Assembly (NCBI GenBank): GCA_050084515.1
Contig: CM114273.1
Coordinates: 8,370,001-8,434,000 of the forward strand
DNA from: Blasia pusilla
Taxonomy: Eukaryota; Marchantiophyta; Marchantiopsida; Blasiales
Length of the DNA stretch: 64,000 bases
Direction of reading: 5' to 3'
This document shows positions 1 to 11,955 of this stretch, piece after piece (position 1 is the first letter of the stretch; each line of letters starts with the position of its first letter). The translations under genes and the position numbers were made by a program. The notes beneath the pieces were generated by a model. The model searched no databases and had not been told where the DNA came from. It saw only the letters and a program-made list of their open reading frames with translations.

Positions 1-610
1 CTGCATAATTCTAACGGAGATTTTCATGGAACTCCTGAGTGTGTTTCCCAAGACGTTAGGACCCTTTCCCAAGACCGACGTCACACTCTCCGCTCCAATC
101 ACTCTCGAGAATCTGCTCGTAATCGAAGGCATTTGAACCATTCCAAATAACGAACAAACTTCCTGAAGTCCAGAATGAATGCAATCAATCGCACTCGTAA
201 CGTTGGAGACTGGAAAACTTAGCTCAACTTAGAGCAATCTTCGGTTACAAACTCCTACGAGCCATTGCCACACAGTCGGATGATAGGTCTCCACGGACGC
301 TTGACCATCCAAGTCGGACTGTTGGTAAAACTACCATGTACAAACCCTAAGTGAACCTCGTGAGACATTTCCTGAGAAGGGAAAACGAAAAAACTGCATC
401 GTAGGCCACACTACGCACATGCATCCCAGCCTGCTTCTGTGGTACACTGACGTTAATAGATCTATGTACAGAGCTGCAACACAACACGTCCTCTCTCCAT
501 GATGACAAATCTCTTTAACAGAGAAAATCCATTACGTCTAGTACAGGAAAGGTTCGTGATGCAATAATAGGAACTCCGGGAGATCCATCGTAACGTTTTA
601 CTCTCCATAG
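1..610. other. Downstream flank of the SAUR gene
   Basis: No gene, RNA or repeat is recognised here. The stretch lies 3' of the minus-strand SAUR gene and would hold its 3' UTR and terminator. No obvious AATAAA-type signal stands out. A short open frame crosses into the gene on the same strand in another register and is treated as a shadow. Confidence 0.4.
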
Positions 611-1048
611 TCAAAAAGAGGCGTAATAATCCACCAAATCCTCCAAACGAGTGGTTTCGGCGGCCGGGCTGTTGGTACCGATAAGCCACAGCAAGTGCTC
701 GAACAACACTGGCTCACATGCGATTGTGAGACCTCCTTGATGCTCGAAACCGAACTCCTCCTCCGATTTCTTCAGTAAGGCTTTGAAAAGATGATGACTC
801 AGATACTGAGTGCTGATGACGAATCTCTTCCTTTCGTTGCCGATATATACAGCCAAGTATCCCTGCGGAATGTCATCAGGTAGTCTGTCCAGTTTGGACC
901 GGCTGCCACTTCTGCTGGCCATCTTGACTTCTTTGGGGGCGGAATGTTCTCTTTCCACAATGCTTTCATATGATGACGATTTCTTGCCAAAGCTGGAAAC
1001 CGTCTTTAGAATCTTGTCCACCCCGCGTGAAACATTATTTCCAGGCAT
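611..1048 (-). CDS. SAUR-family small auxin-up RNA protein
   Basis: This is an intact, intronless 145-residue frame. Residues about 59-123 carry the SAUR (auxin-inducible) core: DIPQGYLAVYIG, then NERKRFVIS, QYLSHHLFKALLKKSEEEFGF, GGLTI and a Cys at 111. The N-terminal 50 residues are basic and serine-rich and the tail is short, as in many SAURs. Length and lack of introns fit the family. Known SAURs act in auxin-promoted cell expansion, often by inhibiting PP2C.D phosphatases at the plasma membrane; that role is inferred from the family. The Met chosen is the first in frame and leaves a typical N-terminal extension. No neighbouring gene suggests a cluster. I cannot assign a subfamily number. 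Confidence 0.93.
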   Translation of the reverse strand: MPGNNVSRGVDKILKTVSSFGKKSSSYESIVEREHSAPKEVKMASRSGSRSKLDRLPDDIPQGYLAVYIGNERKRFVISTQYLSHHLFKALLKKSEEEFGFEHQGGLTIACEPVLFEHLLWLIGTNSPAAETTRLEDLVDYYASF

Positions 1049-4000
1049 ATTTCAAGTTCTGAAGATCAATTTCAGTTTTCAGACAGGAGTAAGTCAACTG
1101 CAGATTGAGACGATGCGTCTGCACGCTCGCTCTCTACAGCCTCCGTTATTCAGAATCCAGCCTGTTCGTTGGCCCCTTCACTGTCATTCGTCATCCACAC
1201 ACTTCCTCTCCGAGAGGAACATCCACTCGTGGAAGAAGTTCTTTCCACAACGATAGTAAGCGATTGCGTAGAGAAAATACATCACCTGCAAATTTTGGGA
1301 CAATTCAGGCGCACCAAAATGCTGGCTCCGAAGGTAGCCAGCTGGACGACCGGGAGAACCAGCGAAAAAAATTTCCTCCGAGTCCAGAGGGAGCCTAATC
1401 CCTACCCTCGTAGGACAGGAGTGTTCGAACGGTGGGGTTCGCGTGCCTTGCGGCTCCCAAGGAAACGCCCACACCGTATACACGTCCAGACTCGCTCTTC
1501 TCACTCCCTAACTCGGGCGCCACACGGCGGGGGGTACAGACCACGAGGCCTATCTTGATTCCGGCACGAGAGAAAGAACCAGAACAGGTCTCACAACGAC
1601 TAAAAGTTACTGATCACACCGCTCGACGTATACCACTGGAATCAACAATTTCTACATCCAACGCAGCGCCAGGACGCCTAAAACAGAGCCCGAGATGAAA
1701 AAATCGCAACAACTTCTGAGAACACGCGCTGCGCAGTTTCGAAGGAACGTGCCAGCGTGAAGAAGAGACGAAGAAGATGCCTACAACATCATATTACAGT
1801 ACGCAACACAAACACAAAGGTTGCCTTCCTCTGCTCTCATACACGCGCCTTTACAAACACGACCACCGGCGCATGCAAACCAGCCGTTGCGCCTCTACTA
1901 CGCCTACACGAAGCGGGCACAATCAGATTGCTCGGAAGTGTGGCAGTAACGAACCACTCATCCGCAATGCACCGCGTCGAGCTTCCTCCCGCCGATCTTT
2001 ACTAGACATCTGCAGAGGCAATTCGATCTATCCTTCAGCTTCCACAAGTTTCTTCTTCTCCGACCTCGCAGATTCACGGGCGAACGTGAATCTCATCTAG
2101 CCTGATGTGCACCATTTATGCCCAGCCACTATTTTCGAATAATGGTAAAAAATTAGTCTCCGACTTAACCTAATTAAGTAGCCTTTATTCGTGGACCCGG
2201 GGTGCCGAGCGACGCCCTCCGCCTTCGGGGCCCGTCTACCTGACGTTTTCAGTCACGGCTGACCTTCCCTCTCGCCAGTAGGACAATCCATTTTCAACTT
2301 ACTCGTTTTGACAGTTACCACTTTACCACCCCGCCCCGCCGGACCCACGGTCCGTTGTTTAATCCCTTCCTGAGTTCCTCACTCTCCTCTCGGCCTCTCG
2401 TCACCAGCATTCCTACGCTTACCCTTGCGGGGGATTTCTCGATTGTAATATTCCCCCATCCGAAGGATAAAACAGTCTCCTCGCCAAGGACGCGGACTAA
2501 TTTCGGTCACGCCTGACCTAAAGAGTGTGAGCAAGTCGTCTCTTGGTTATGTCCGCGAGTTAACCTCTACTATTATCTATGTACTTTTTCGATTCGCAAA
2601 CACTTATGCGATCGACACTTGGCACTGAGAAATATATATATAAATAATTATAATTTGGGCAGTATAATTATTGGTTTACTCCTTGCCCCACCTAGACCGC
2701 ACATCCTAGATCCCAACGGTTAAACCACGGGTTTTGGTAGATTGTCATCTTTGGTTGGAAATAAATGGTTGTGAAAGATCCTCCGGATATTCTTCCCTAA
2801 CCCTAAACTTGGAGATACTCCATGTCAAGGTCCTTTCGATACGATACCCATCCCGTGACCCTAAACTTGGAGGTGCTTCATGGCTACGGCTTATCATTTA
2901 TTTGATTCATCCAGTTTATATTAAACAAATCATTTCTTCTACGTGCATTAGTCTTAACAAATGCATCTCATCCCCATGACAAGTGTCTTGTTTACGAAAT
3001 TGTTGTATGAATGAATCAATTTTACAAACGGTTTGCTCTAAATCAAGTAGTCTTTAATAAGTAATTTTCACTAGATGACAACAAAATGGTTTTTTTTCTA
3101 ATTGTTCTTTCAGCTATGAGGTATGGGAGTATTATTAGTATGGGAGAAAAAACCATAAATTTTCATGGATTTGTTCCATCCAAAGGTCTTTGACACCCTT
3201 ATTGAATGCCAAGGCCATACGGGTGGAAATTTTCCAATCAGCTTGGGGGCCTAATACCTTCCGGGAAATCATACTGACATCCCTTGTAGATTTCCCAATT
3301 TTGACATCCATCAAATCCTTCATCTTGAAGGACCCCTCGGTTAACAAGGTGAAATAGCGATCAAAATTTGGGCACATCATCTCTACACAATCAACTTGCA
3401 CAAAAAGCTACTCATTGCACCTTTCATTCCACTGAGTTTGCAATTGGAATAAGATGGGTAGATGTGTAGTGTATTCTGGTTGCATGATGCCTTTCCTTAC
3501 ATGGTAATGTCTAAGGTATCCCTTTGGATGGATCAATTACAATTTTTAAATAAACCTCATCAAAATAGAAGAATATATGATGTACAAATACCATTAAAGG
3601 CAAATCTCTTACTTATTAAACAAGTTTTGAGTCATAATGATGGATGAAGACATCCAATATTATGGGATTAAGGAGTAATTCAAAATGGACAAGGAGCCTT
3701 GAGATAAGGTCAAGATATTGAGGGAAATCAACAAACAATGTTGTTGAACTTCAACTAGTTTAAATTAGTGGGATCTAGAGGAGTGAAGTCTTAGTTGCAA
3801 GCAATGTAGATAACACTATGGGTACTAGTTGATTGATATGATGAGAACGAAGTGTGATGATTATAATGCCATTATTCAAGTCCTAAATCAAAATTTGGGA
3901 TTGGGAATAAGGGCTAAATTACCTTATATGGGCCATGGTCCATGAGCCTCGCCTCGAATCAAGTTTGAAACAACTGTCAATAATTAAGCGTAAGAGACCA

Positions 4001-4995
4001 AGTTCATGAGTCAACTGTCAAGATGAGTACTACTTTATGAGATGCAAAAACATAAATTTGGGGATCAACCGAATATAATATGTCAAAATTGTAGAGAAAC
4101 CTGGACAAAATTTCTCTACAAAGCAATAATATCTAATGCAACATGTTGATTGTGGAGAGGCATCAAAGGCCCAAGGCATTATCCCGCCAACTTGAGAGAA
4201 TAGATTTTGTGCTTGAACATAACAACAACAACCAAGGATAATTGGTAATGATTTAAAAAAAAGTCGATGCAAAGGCTAACCTCGAGAATATTTTCATATT
4301 TTGGGAAGGTGTGATATCAATTTGCATTGAGCCCAGGATCTAATGAGAAGCGATACCAATTCAATCTTGATGATCCAACCAAGGTCTTCTACTTTGCAAA
4401 TACTCAATATCGGAATCTCTTTATGGAGGCTTCAACCATATTGGTGTGCAAATCTACAATGAACTCTTTTTTGCATTTGTCTTTGTCTAATCCATTTGTA
4501 TCATCTATCACTTCATCCATTCCTATATCCTCCTATCCATATAATTTTTCCAACAAGAAATTTCAATTTTCAATTAATTTTTTGAAAAGTTGATCCCAAA
4601 TTCAAAGTTTGGATAATATATCAAAAGGAAATAAAAGCTTATTTTGTATATGAACTCTTAACATCGGTAATACATCCAAGAATGATAACTATGTTCTCCT
4701 AAAAGTATGAAAAAACTACCTCAACGGAAAATTTGGACATATAACCAATGTCTTTATCTATATTATTATTGGAGAGTGCCTCTTCATTTTGCAAACTCTT
4801 AACCTTTGGACATTTGGCACTCTCAACTTAGAGCATTGCTCAAAATTGATCTGAAATGGCATTTAATAATTTTAAGGGTTGACTATCATTTTGGGAAATA
4901 ATTTAACTTGTGCGTCGCACATGCCTACACTAGTCCCTTATATTTCCATCCATATTTCCTGTATGTCTACTTTCCATGCTATCCTTGTGGCATGT
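1049..4995. other. SAUR upstream region and AT-rich intergenic DNA
   Basis: The first 1-1.5 kb lies 5' of the minus-strand SAUR gene and must hold its promoter and 5' UTR. I could not pick a convincing TATA box or auxin-response element close to the start. A GC-rich patch sits at about 2190-2420 and an AT run at about 2630-2655. Beyond 2.7 kb the DNA is AT-rich with only short frames. The longest minus-strand frame, at 3135-3401 (88 residues), matches no family I know and may be a transposon remnant. Confidence 0.4.
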
Positions 4996-4999
4996 ATTT

Positions 5000-5732
5000 T
5001 TTCATGTGCATGTACATCACTACACAATCTCCATCGTTGGTCACATCTACATACAACACAACATCAATCTTCCCAACACATAAACAAAATATACTCATGC
5101 ATATGCATTGAGACCACACAACAAAATCAGAGTAAAAATGGCTCACATCGCCAACTCCACTCTCGAATCTACATTGACATATGGAGTCACATCCACCCTC
5201 CACTATGAGAACGCTAGCACCCTAGTATGTACTACCCACAAAGCAAGAGAGGTGCTCTTAAGGCCCAACATGAGAAAGATGGCTTGGGAAAGCCACCTCT
5301 AGCTCCCTCTCTTACAGCCTTGGGAAGAGCTTTTTGGCTCTTAAGCTCTTCCCCCAAAAGTAGCCTCCAAACAATAACCTGCATGCACATATTACCAAGT
5401 GACCATTGACTCAGTCAACGGATCACCTCCTTGACAAAGAACAAAATAGGGACATCATTGAGATGATGTTCCCAATGCAATGAATCTTTTTCCAACATCA
5501 TGTGACATCTCAAGACAAAGTTACACCCAAACAACTCGCTGACCCTCTATGTTGTCGATTCCGTAGAACTCTATCTATCGGCTAACTATGATGTGACAAT
5601 TGTCGTGCACATACATATCGCTATACAATCCATATCGTTGATCACATCTACATTACACCGATCTTCCTAACACACGGATTGATGCACTCATAAAAAAAAA
5701 ATATTCGTCCATATGCATCAAGATCACACAAC
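5000..5732 (-). repeat. E2 3' terminal block, order S-L-S
   Basis: Read on the minus strand from the polypurine tract, short block S lies at 5732-5601. It is followed by two bases (5600-5599), long block L at 5598-5123, and a second, more diverged S at 5122-5000. The two S copies align base for base near their ends, for example around the TCGTTG core. L begins TGTCACATC, and the outer S end is degraded (TTTC where TGTC is expected on the plus strand). The 5' copy of L at 19467-19939 has no S attached. Confidence 0.75.
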
Positions 5733-5921
5733 CACCCCCCTACATTGAGCGCTGCCACACAACAGGTGTGGTCTCCAAAGATATCAAGTCTCCACTCCAA
5801 GAGCACGATTGTCACCTAACTCTATATGCTCCACGGTTGCCTCACAAGCTCTTATGCACTCCTCTACAACTCAACGCTCGTACGCAACAACGATGAAGAG
5901 GTCTCTACACTATAAGAAGAG
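5733..5921 (-). other. E2 internal 3' end with polypurine tract
   Basis: This short non-coding tail of E2 lies between the E1 insertion and the 3' terminal block. On the minus strand it ends in TAGGGGGGTGG directly before block S, the expected plus-strand primer of an LTR element. No coding similarity is seen. Confidence 0.6.
5918..5921. repeat. 4-bp target-site duplication of E1 (left)
   Basis: AGAG abuts the outer end of E1 here and is repeated directly at 16646-16649 on the far side. Confidence 0.7.
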
Positions 5922-6685
5922 TGTCGTGCGCATACACAATGCTACACAACATACATCACAGTCACCAAACATACACATAAATACGCAGGATTCCACGCTA
6001 ACTCATGGCATCCAAACAACAAGACCAGAAGTACCAAAATATCTCCAATAAATCGATGAAATCTCTCATCAGATCTCACACCAAGCTCTCCATGGTGTGC
6101 ACTCTCTCTCATGTCAAACCAACCCCACTCTTCTAATGAGAGGCTTGGGTTACACACACAAGTGAAGGAGGACCATAGCTCCGTCGCCTCATGCCAAGAG
6201 GTTCAACAAAGAGAGAATGAGCTCTCAACTTCTCTCTCGTGGAGGTATATCCCCTTCCATCTCCCAAGCTCTCTTCTCGGTAACCTATGCTCGCACGTCA
6301 CCTCCTTGGCTCTTGGCGTGTTGTCACGGGTCAAGGGCCACTTCCCAAAGTGGAAATTCAACAATACTCCTAATTGGAACTTATCCAAAATAGTAAGCTT
6401 CTCTATATGGCTCCAAATGAGCCGAAACAAAGGGGAAACCTGCTCTCTCAGGTTACCCGTGGCCTCAACAGGTCATACTTGACCTCTTGAGATTGTCCTC
6501 AAGTATCTATGAAGGCGCTCTACTAGATCTTGCCGATCTATCCTAAAAGACGTGACAGTTGTCAACGCATACACATCGCTACACAACATACATCACTGTC
6601 AGCAAACATATACATAAACACGCACGATCCCACACTAACTCATGGCATCCAAACAACGAGATAAGAAGTACCAAAATATCTCCAA
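5922..6685 (-). repeat. E1 3' terminal block, order S-L-S
   Basis: In element sense, S occupies 6685-6560, then two bases (6559-6558), L at 6557-6049 (about 509 bp, starting TGTCACGTC), and a second S at 6048-5922 (127 bp, ending CACGACA). S starts TTGGAGATATTTTGG immediately after the polypurine tract and again immediately after L. The outer edge is defined by the AGAG duplication, so the second S is truly terminal. Confidence 0.85.
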
Positions 6686-6700
6686 TCGCCCCCCCTAGCT
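6686..6700 (-). promoter_or_regulatory. E1 polypurine tract
   Basis: The minus strand reads CTAGGGGGGCGA directly before block S. The same string with the same position is seen in E4 (61266-61277) and a variant in E3. It would prime plus-strand DNA synthesis and so marks the start of the 3' repeat. Confidence 0.7.
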
Positions 6701-6743
6701 AGTGGTTAGGTCCCTCTAGCTCCAAATAGTCATCTATCCCTAC

Positions 6744-7476
6744 CTACCATGATATACATCTCTCGGACGCTAAGAGCAAAAAGGCCGGGTGCTCATGTGG
6801 CCCCATCATTAGTTGTCTTCTTGTCATCCATATCACAGACACAAGTCGGAATCTAGAACTACCTACTCTATGTACATCTGGGACACATCCATGGTCCCGA
6901 GGAACCCTAGTAAGAGGTGGCGTCAGACATGCCATATGCCATCCTCTCAAACATCCATCACAGACTACCGTAGTGGCTGCACCACGGGAAGAATCACAAA
7001 ACATACATTGCAAGCCTGCACGAATTACTGCGAAGCTCGAATCAACTGTACCGTCAATGTTAGGAAGGTGGCATGGCTCACAATTACGCACATGGTCCTT
7101 CCAAACCATACCATCACGTCCCTCCAATAAGAGAACACCAGATGGCAAAACCTCACACATTCTCAAGATAGTGCGCCATGCTGCCACATCCAACATCGTG
7201 GATATCGTCTGCTGCAAGTAGACATAGTCTCTTTGATGAAACCTCCGGATAGTAGGTCGATAATCACCTCCACCTCCCCAAATAGTCGCATATCTCAAGA
7301 TATCCCAATGTTTCGCAATCGCCAAGTTCTCAAACGCCATGGATATCACTCTCGGAAACAACTCATCTCTCTAAGAACATGCTCGCATCCATACATTAGG
7401 GTCATTAAGGTTCAACACCTCACCAACATCTCGACGAATGGCCATAGGTAAATCCGGCTCTTGGCCATAAAGTAGA
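6744..7476 (-). pseudogene. E1 integrase C-terminus with PHD finger
   Basis: This part corresponds to the second half of the integrase. It has residues matching LLYGQEPDLP at the upstream edge, a GPY/F-like module (FHQRDYVYLQQ... RTILR...VLLLEGRDG), then a PHD finger. The finger shows C-x2-C, CDGC, GWH, MAC and CLTPPLTRVP, so its third Cys is kept, unlike in E4; the last Cys pair is lost by a shift. The uninterrupted frame runs 6744-7361 (205 residues) and shifts frame upstream. The upstream integrase core is replaced by an LTR fragment. Confidence 0.8.
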
Positions 7477-7985
7477 TATCGTGCGCATACACATCGCTAC
7501 ACAACATACATCGTTGTCGACAAACATACATACAAAGATGCACGATCCCATGCTAACTCATGGCATCCAAACAACGAGACAAGAAGTACCAAAATATCTC
7601 CAATAAAATAGGAACCAATCTTTCTCAACACCATAGCTCTCAAATGTGTGCACTCTCACATGTCTCTCTCAATGTCAAACCAAATCCACTATCCTAATGA
7701 GAGGCTTGGGTTACACTCACAAGGCAAGGGACCATAACTCCGTCGCCTCGTGCCAAGAGGTTCAACAAAGAGAGAATGAGCTCTCAACCTCCCTCTCCTT
7801 GAAGTATATCCCCTTCCCTCTCCCAAGCTCTCTCCTCGATAACCTATGCTTGCAGGTCACCTCCTTGGCTCTTGACCTACTGTAGCGGGTCAAGGGCCAC
7901 TTCCCAAAGGAGAAAGTAAACTATACCAAATATGGAAATTTACCCAAAATAGTAAGTTCCTCTATATGGCTCCAAATGAGCCGAA
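7477..7985 (-). repeat. Truncated L-S terminal repeat lodged in E1 integrase
   Basis: In element sense this is the 3' portion of L (7985-7604) followed by a full 127-bp S (7603-7477). It belongs to the same subfamily as the ends of E1. Its L start is missing and it breaks at 7985 into integrase-core sequence. About 320 bp of integrase present in E4 (about 60170-60500) is absent here, so insertion was followed or accompanied by deletion. Confidence 0.8.
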
Positions 7986-8766
7986 GACATACGTTACTCC
8001 CTCACTCGCTTTGTCAGGAAATGCAACCAACTCTATCCACTCTGAGAAGTGCTCGACCATCACCAACACATACAGACTATGGCGCTCCGTCAAAGGTAAA
8101 GGTCCTGCAAAATCCAACTTCATCTTTAACATAAACCCATGATCGGAAGTGGATGCAACTATGGAGTTGGACCATTGAATGATGCTCAGACTCGATCACA
8201 CACCATGCACCTAGCAACAAACTGTTGAACGTCAGTCTGCGTGCCTCGCCACCAATACTGTATCTAGAGCAAGATGTACGTCCCCTTCACTCCAAGATGA
8301 CCCAAATCCTCGTGGGCATGACGCATCAAACGTGCTCTCTGCAAAGGATTAGGCACTACACGCACTCTACCATCCTCCCAAACTCGCAAGATATGTGTCC
8401 CCTCCTTCCGAAATTGTCTGGCTCACAGTAGGACCTGATCCCCCTCTCTAGCACTCACTATGCTCGCGACGCTGCCAGTACATAGGTATTTCAAGACCAT
8501 TCCATCATTGTGAATGTCTCGGCCACCTGTCGTCTCCTCACTGGCCTCTGGATCTAAGGACTCTCCATTAGACCTCGCCATCAAAATCTCAGCAATCTCG
8601 CTCTCCTTAGCCAACAAAAGCCTAAATAAGCTGACGCATGCCATCTTGGCACCAACTCCTCATCACTCTCACCATGCCAACGAGCTCCAGTTGCATCTCG
8701 CTGACTCGAGCATGGATTACGGCTCAAACTATCTTTATCCTGGTTGAGCGTCCCATGTCTATGCAA
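7986..8766 (-). pseudogene. E1 integrase N-terminus and RH-INT tether
   Basis: The minus strand encodes a tether similar to E4 residues ...SLDPEASEET...DIHNDGMVL. It continues with an HHCC zinc-binding segment (HAHEDLGHLG ... CMVCDRV) and the first integrase-core block around VLVMVEHFSEW. Several stops and shifts interrupt it. It ends at 7986 against an LTR fragment, before the second catalytic position. Confidence 0.75.
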
Positions 8767-10187
8767 CAGTTGGAAACCATACTATTGCAATAATATAGCC
8801 CACCTCCCAAGCTTCCCTGTAAGCTTATCCGACTCCACCAACCACTTAAATGGCTGATCATCAATAATAATGGTAAAGGAATTGCCAAATAGATAATACG
8901 TGAAATGTACGACAGCCCACACTACAGCCAAGCACTCACCCTCATACGAGCTATACTTCGCCTCTAGAGCGTTATTCGAGCGACTAGCGTAAGCCACCAT
9001 GAACTCTCTACCATCATCGTCATGTTGGGTGAGCGTGGCTCCAAGCCCCAACATGCTCCAATCGGTATGCAACTGGAAAGGATGCCCCCTGATCGCTCTC
9101 CTCAATATAGACACAAACGTCAATCTGTCCTTGAGTAGCTGAAATGCTCTCTCTTGCTCATCCCCCCAGTGCCATCCCTGATCCACCTTGGTTAGCAAGG
9201 TCAATGGCTTCGCAATCAAGCTGAAACCCTTGACATTTTGTCAATAGAAGTTTGCCAATCCCATGAATGCACGAACTCGACTCACATCTATAGGGCGTAG
9301 AATGCGTGAAATAGCCTTTATCTTCATCTGCTGCACACCAAGGCCACTTGGGTATATTGTATGACCCAGGTACTCAATTTGGTCGTAGAAGAACTTGCAC
9401 TTGCATGGATGTAGCTTCAACCCATGTAACTGCAATCGTTGAAAGACCTCCTCTATGTGTCGCTCATGCTCCTCAACCGGGGCGCTAAAGACTACGATGT
9501 CATCAATATAACACCTAGCAAAATCCAGACTTGCCAAGATCCTATCCATGACCCTCTGAAACTCAACGGGGCGTTCTTTAACCCAAATGGTAAGAACCAC
9601 CACTCGTACAAGCAATCCTTCCCGTGAGGATCGATGCCCCAAAATGTCGTCTTCTACATGTTCTCCAATCTGATAGGCAATTGATGGTATCCGGCTCGAA
9701 GATCTAACAAATTGAAGACCTTTGCATGCCCAATAGCATCAAAGATCTCCTCAGGGGTGGGCATGGCATACCTATCAGACTTCGTCTCTCGATTGAAAGG
9801 TCGGTAATCTCCACACATTTGCCTATCTGTCCAATTGCCATGCACATCCTTCTTGGCGGGCATGACAGTGGCAGATGCATACTCTCCATGCAATATCTCC
9901 ACTAGTCCTGCTCCAACCAAGTCCTAGATTCTACTCTGAATCATAGCCCTCTCCATGTCACTGTACCTGTAGGGTCGTCGAAAGATTGGCGTGTCGCTCA
10001 ACAACTCACTGCGGATTCCTGGACCTTTCAGTGTATCCAAATCATGCATGCTAAATTCCAAAAAGCTCCTATAACTCCTAAGGAAATTGTGTATCGGGCG
10101 CTACTCTCCTCTTGTCAACTTAGGGCCCATATCTGGCTCCCAAGTCTCCATTGTGACTACGGTAGGACTCTTCGGCGCGGGTGTCGG
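8767..10187 (-). pseudogene. E1 reverse transcriptase and RNase H
   Basis: RT occupies about 10187-9240 and RNase H about 9219-8782. Visible RT landmarks are DRQMCGDYRPFN, YAMPTPEEIFDAIG, LDLRAGYHQLPIR and the catalytic RCYIDDIVVF (YIDD at 9499-9510). They are followed by the gypsy connection VSRVRAFMGLANFY. RNase H shows LHTDWSMLGLGATL, AYASRSNNALEAKYSSYEGECLAVVWA and DDQPFKWLVESDKL. Frame breaks separate at least three pieces. The order RT, RNase H, integrase places the element in Ty3/gypsy. Confidence 0.85.
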
Positions 10188-10196
10188 TGGTTGCTA
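10188..10196 (-). promoter_or_regulatory. E1 UAG stop in leaky CAA-CCA context
   Basis: The minus strand reads TAG CAA CCA in frame between the methyltransferase tail (...RDGVAL) and the RT frame (QPPTPAPKSP...METWEP). UAG-CAR-YYA is the tobamovirus-type readthrough motif. The same stop and context stand at the same place in E3 and E4, so it is probably a programmed stop rather than decay. Confidence 0.6.
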
Positions 10197-11060
10197 TAGT
10201 GCAACCCCGTCTCGGACAATAGAACTCGGTTGGTCCCCTGCAGCCAACTGCAAACTCTGATCTCCACGTGCAATACTTGTAACCACGCTTGATGCCGTGG
10301 TTATTGTCTCCCAACATATATGCAAAACATCCCAAGAAGTCCAAGTTTGTCTCTCCCGATCACCCCTAGTGTGTCGATCTCCTCGGGTCTCGCCCCTAGC
10401 CACTGCCTCAACCGTCTCGATAGGTATGGGACTCATCAACGCAACAGTTATGATCTGTCACATCCTCAAACAACGTTGCTCAGCGACTCCTAATCTGAAA
10501 ATTCATGTCAAGAAATTCAGGTTTATCGCCTGATCCAATACATGACGTTGTGATGTCTCTGATAGTGATGGTACCGGTGTCACTCCTGTGGGAAATCCCA
10601 TCGCTTGCTCTTAATCATCGGCGTTGGGCTCCACCAACCATTGTACCTGGTCATCCCAAACCAAGCCAAGCCAAGCCCGGCCTTCTTGAATGCATACGAA
10701 GCGGGAAAACTCATAAATGTGATAAGGCTACTCGTGGCATGCCAATCATGTTGACGACATTCAACGACAGTTGATCATCGTGCCTCACTCCCTGTGACCA
10801 ACGACCTGGATCAAGAATAGAATCCACTAACAAATGGGAGGGGCACTCCACTCTTGCATACACCCTTGCAAAACCTCATCTGGCACCAAGTTGGTCCACC
10901 AAAGACGTAGGAAATGTGCTTGTGAACCTACACTCACCGCATCTAATAACATTGTCGGGTCGATCCATGCACGCACCTATTGTTTACTTGTCACCACGCG
11001 GGACATCAAATTGCCCAAAATTAACATATTCTCTAGAATGTATGTCCTGTGCATGGACAT
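10197..11060 (-). pseudogene. E1 DNA methyltransferase, C-terminal half only
   Basis: Sequence matching the second half of the E3/E4 methyltransferase is present from the ENV block onward: YILEN, then GSQAHFLRLWWTNL, and later decayed IX-X sequence and the tail ETVEAVARGETRGD. Upstream, the linker (ITWPSDLIEGHVHA-like, here ending in a His-Ala-Gln-Asp run) joins directly to the ILEN block. Motif I (DLFGG) and the catalytic PCQ are therefore deleted. Further stops are present. The protein could not methylate DNA. Confidence 0.75.
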
Positions 11061-11955
11061 GCCCCTCGATCAAATCATAAGGCCACGTAACGGCGCTACT
11101 AAATGTTGCTAAAGTCGCCATCTCTCTTAGCCGTCGCTTGATCACTCCACCTGTGAATCGAACGGGTAATGAACAAAGTCATCCATCACCAAAGTGCCAT
11201 CTTGGTCTATAGAATGTTGACTCCTCCCTGTAATCCAGGGAAAACCCCATCGGGTACAACACTATTCCACCAACCAAGATGTCGTAGGACTCTGCATCAA
11301 TCACGATCGCCTTTGCTCGCACCACGGACTCATCTATAGGATGTCGTGGGAAAATCCTCACCACGACCTCATGTCGAGTGCTAGGAAATGTGGTACTTGA
11401 TCCACCCAAGGATGTATGTATCCTAAATGGACAACGCTCCACATCGGCCCTCGTCAGGCCCTATCCCGAGAATGTTGCCTTCCCTAAGATCACGGGTTGC
11501 GCTCTTGAATCTAACAGGACATGCTGCGGGAAAAATAATCTACCTCCTTGACTCACCAACTGGAAGATCTCTCTCGCGTTATCCAGCAAGACAACACTTG
11601 GAGCAACCATGGCACGCTCTATCGCGGGTCTAGCGGGCATCTCCGCCATCCTAGCAGCCGCAACCTACCATGAATCTAAAGTGGACGGCCCGAGCATCGA
11701 CTCTAAGGGCAGGTCCATCACCTCCTCTGCAATTACCTCTAAACATCATGCAGGAACACCATCTCCACGCTCACATAGTGTAGCGGCTAGCCCAAAAATC
11801 TCGGCGGATGTACCTCCCAACGTTATAATATCGGAAGCAGAAAGCAGTGGAGCACGATACACCATCGTGGCCGCACCCAACATCATACTCGACTCATGCT
11901 CCTCCCGAGCATCACCAATAGGGGTCTTTGCACTCTCTTCTCCCATCGCCTTCCG
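11061..11955 (-). pseudogene. E1 protease region and linker
   Basis: The retropepsin active-site stretch reads VLLDSRAQPVILGKA, with DSRA at 11511-11500. The family motif is D-S/T-G-A, so the catalytic glycine is replaced by Arg. The C-terminal protease part is in 11179-11442 (IDAESYDILVGGIVLYPMGF), matching the ILVG-like block of gypsy proteases. Upstream (about 11950-11650) is an Ala-rich spacer shared with E2 and E3 (ATLCERG...). Several frame breaks occur. Confidence 0.7.

Noticed and set aside
810-1256. 148-residue plus-strand frame over the SAUR gene
   Set aside because: It is the antisense shadow of the intact SAUR frame.
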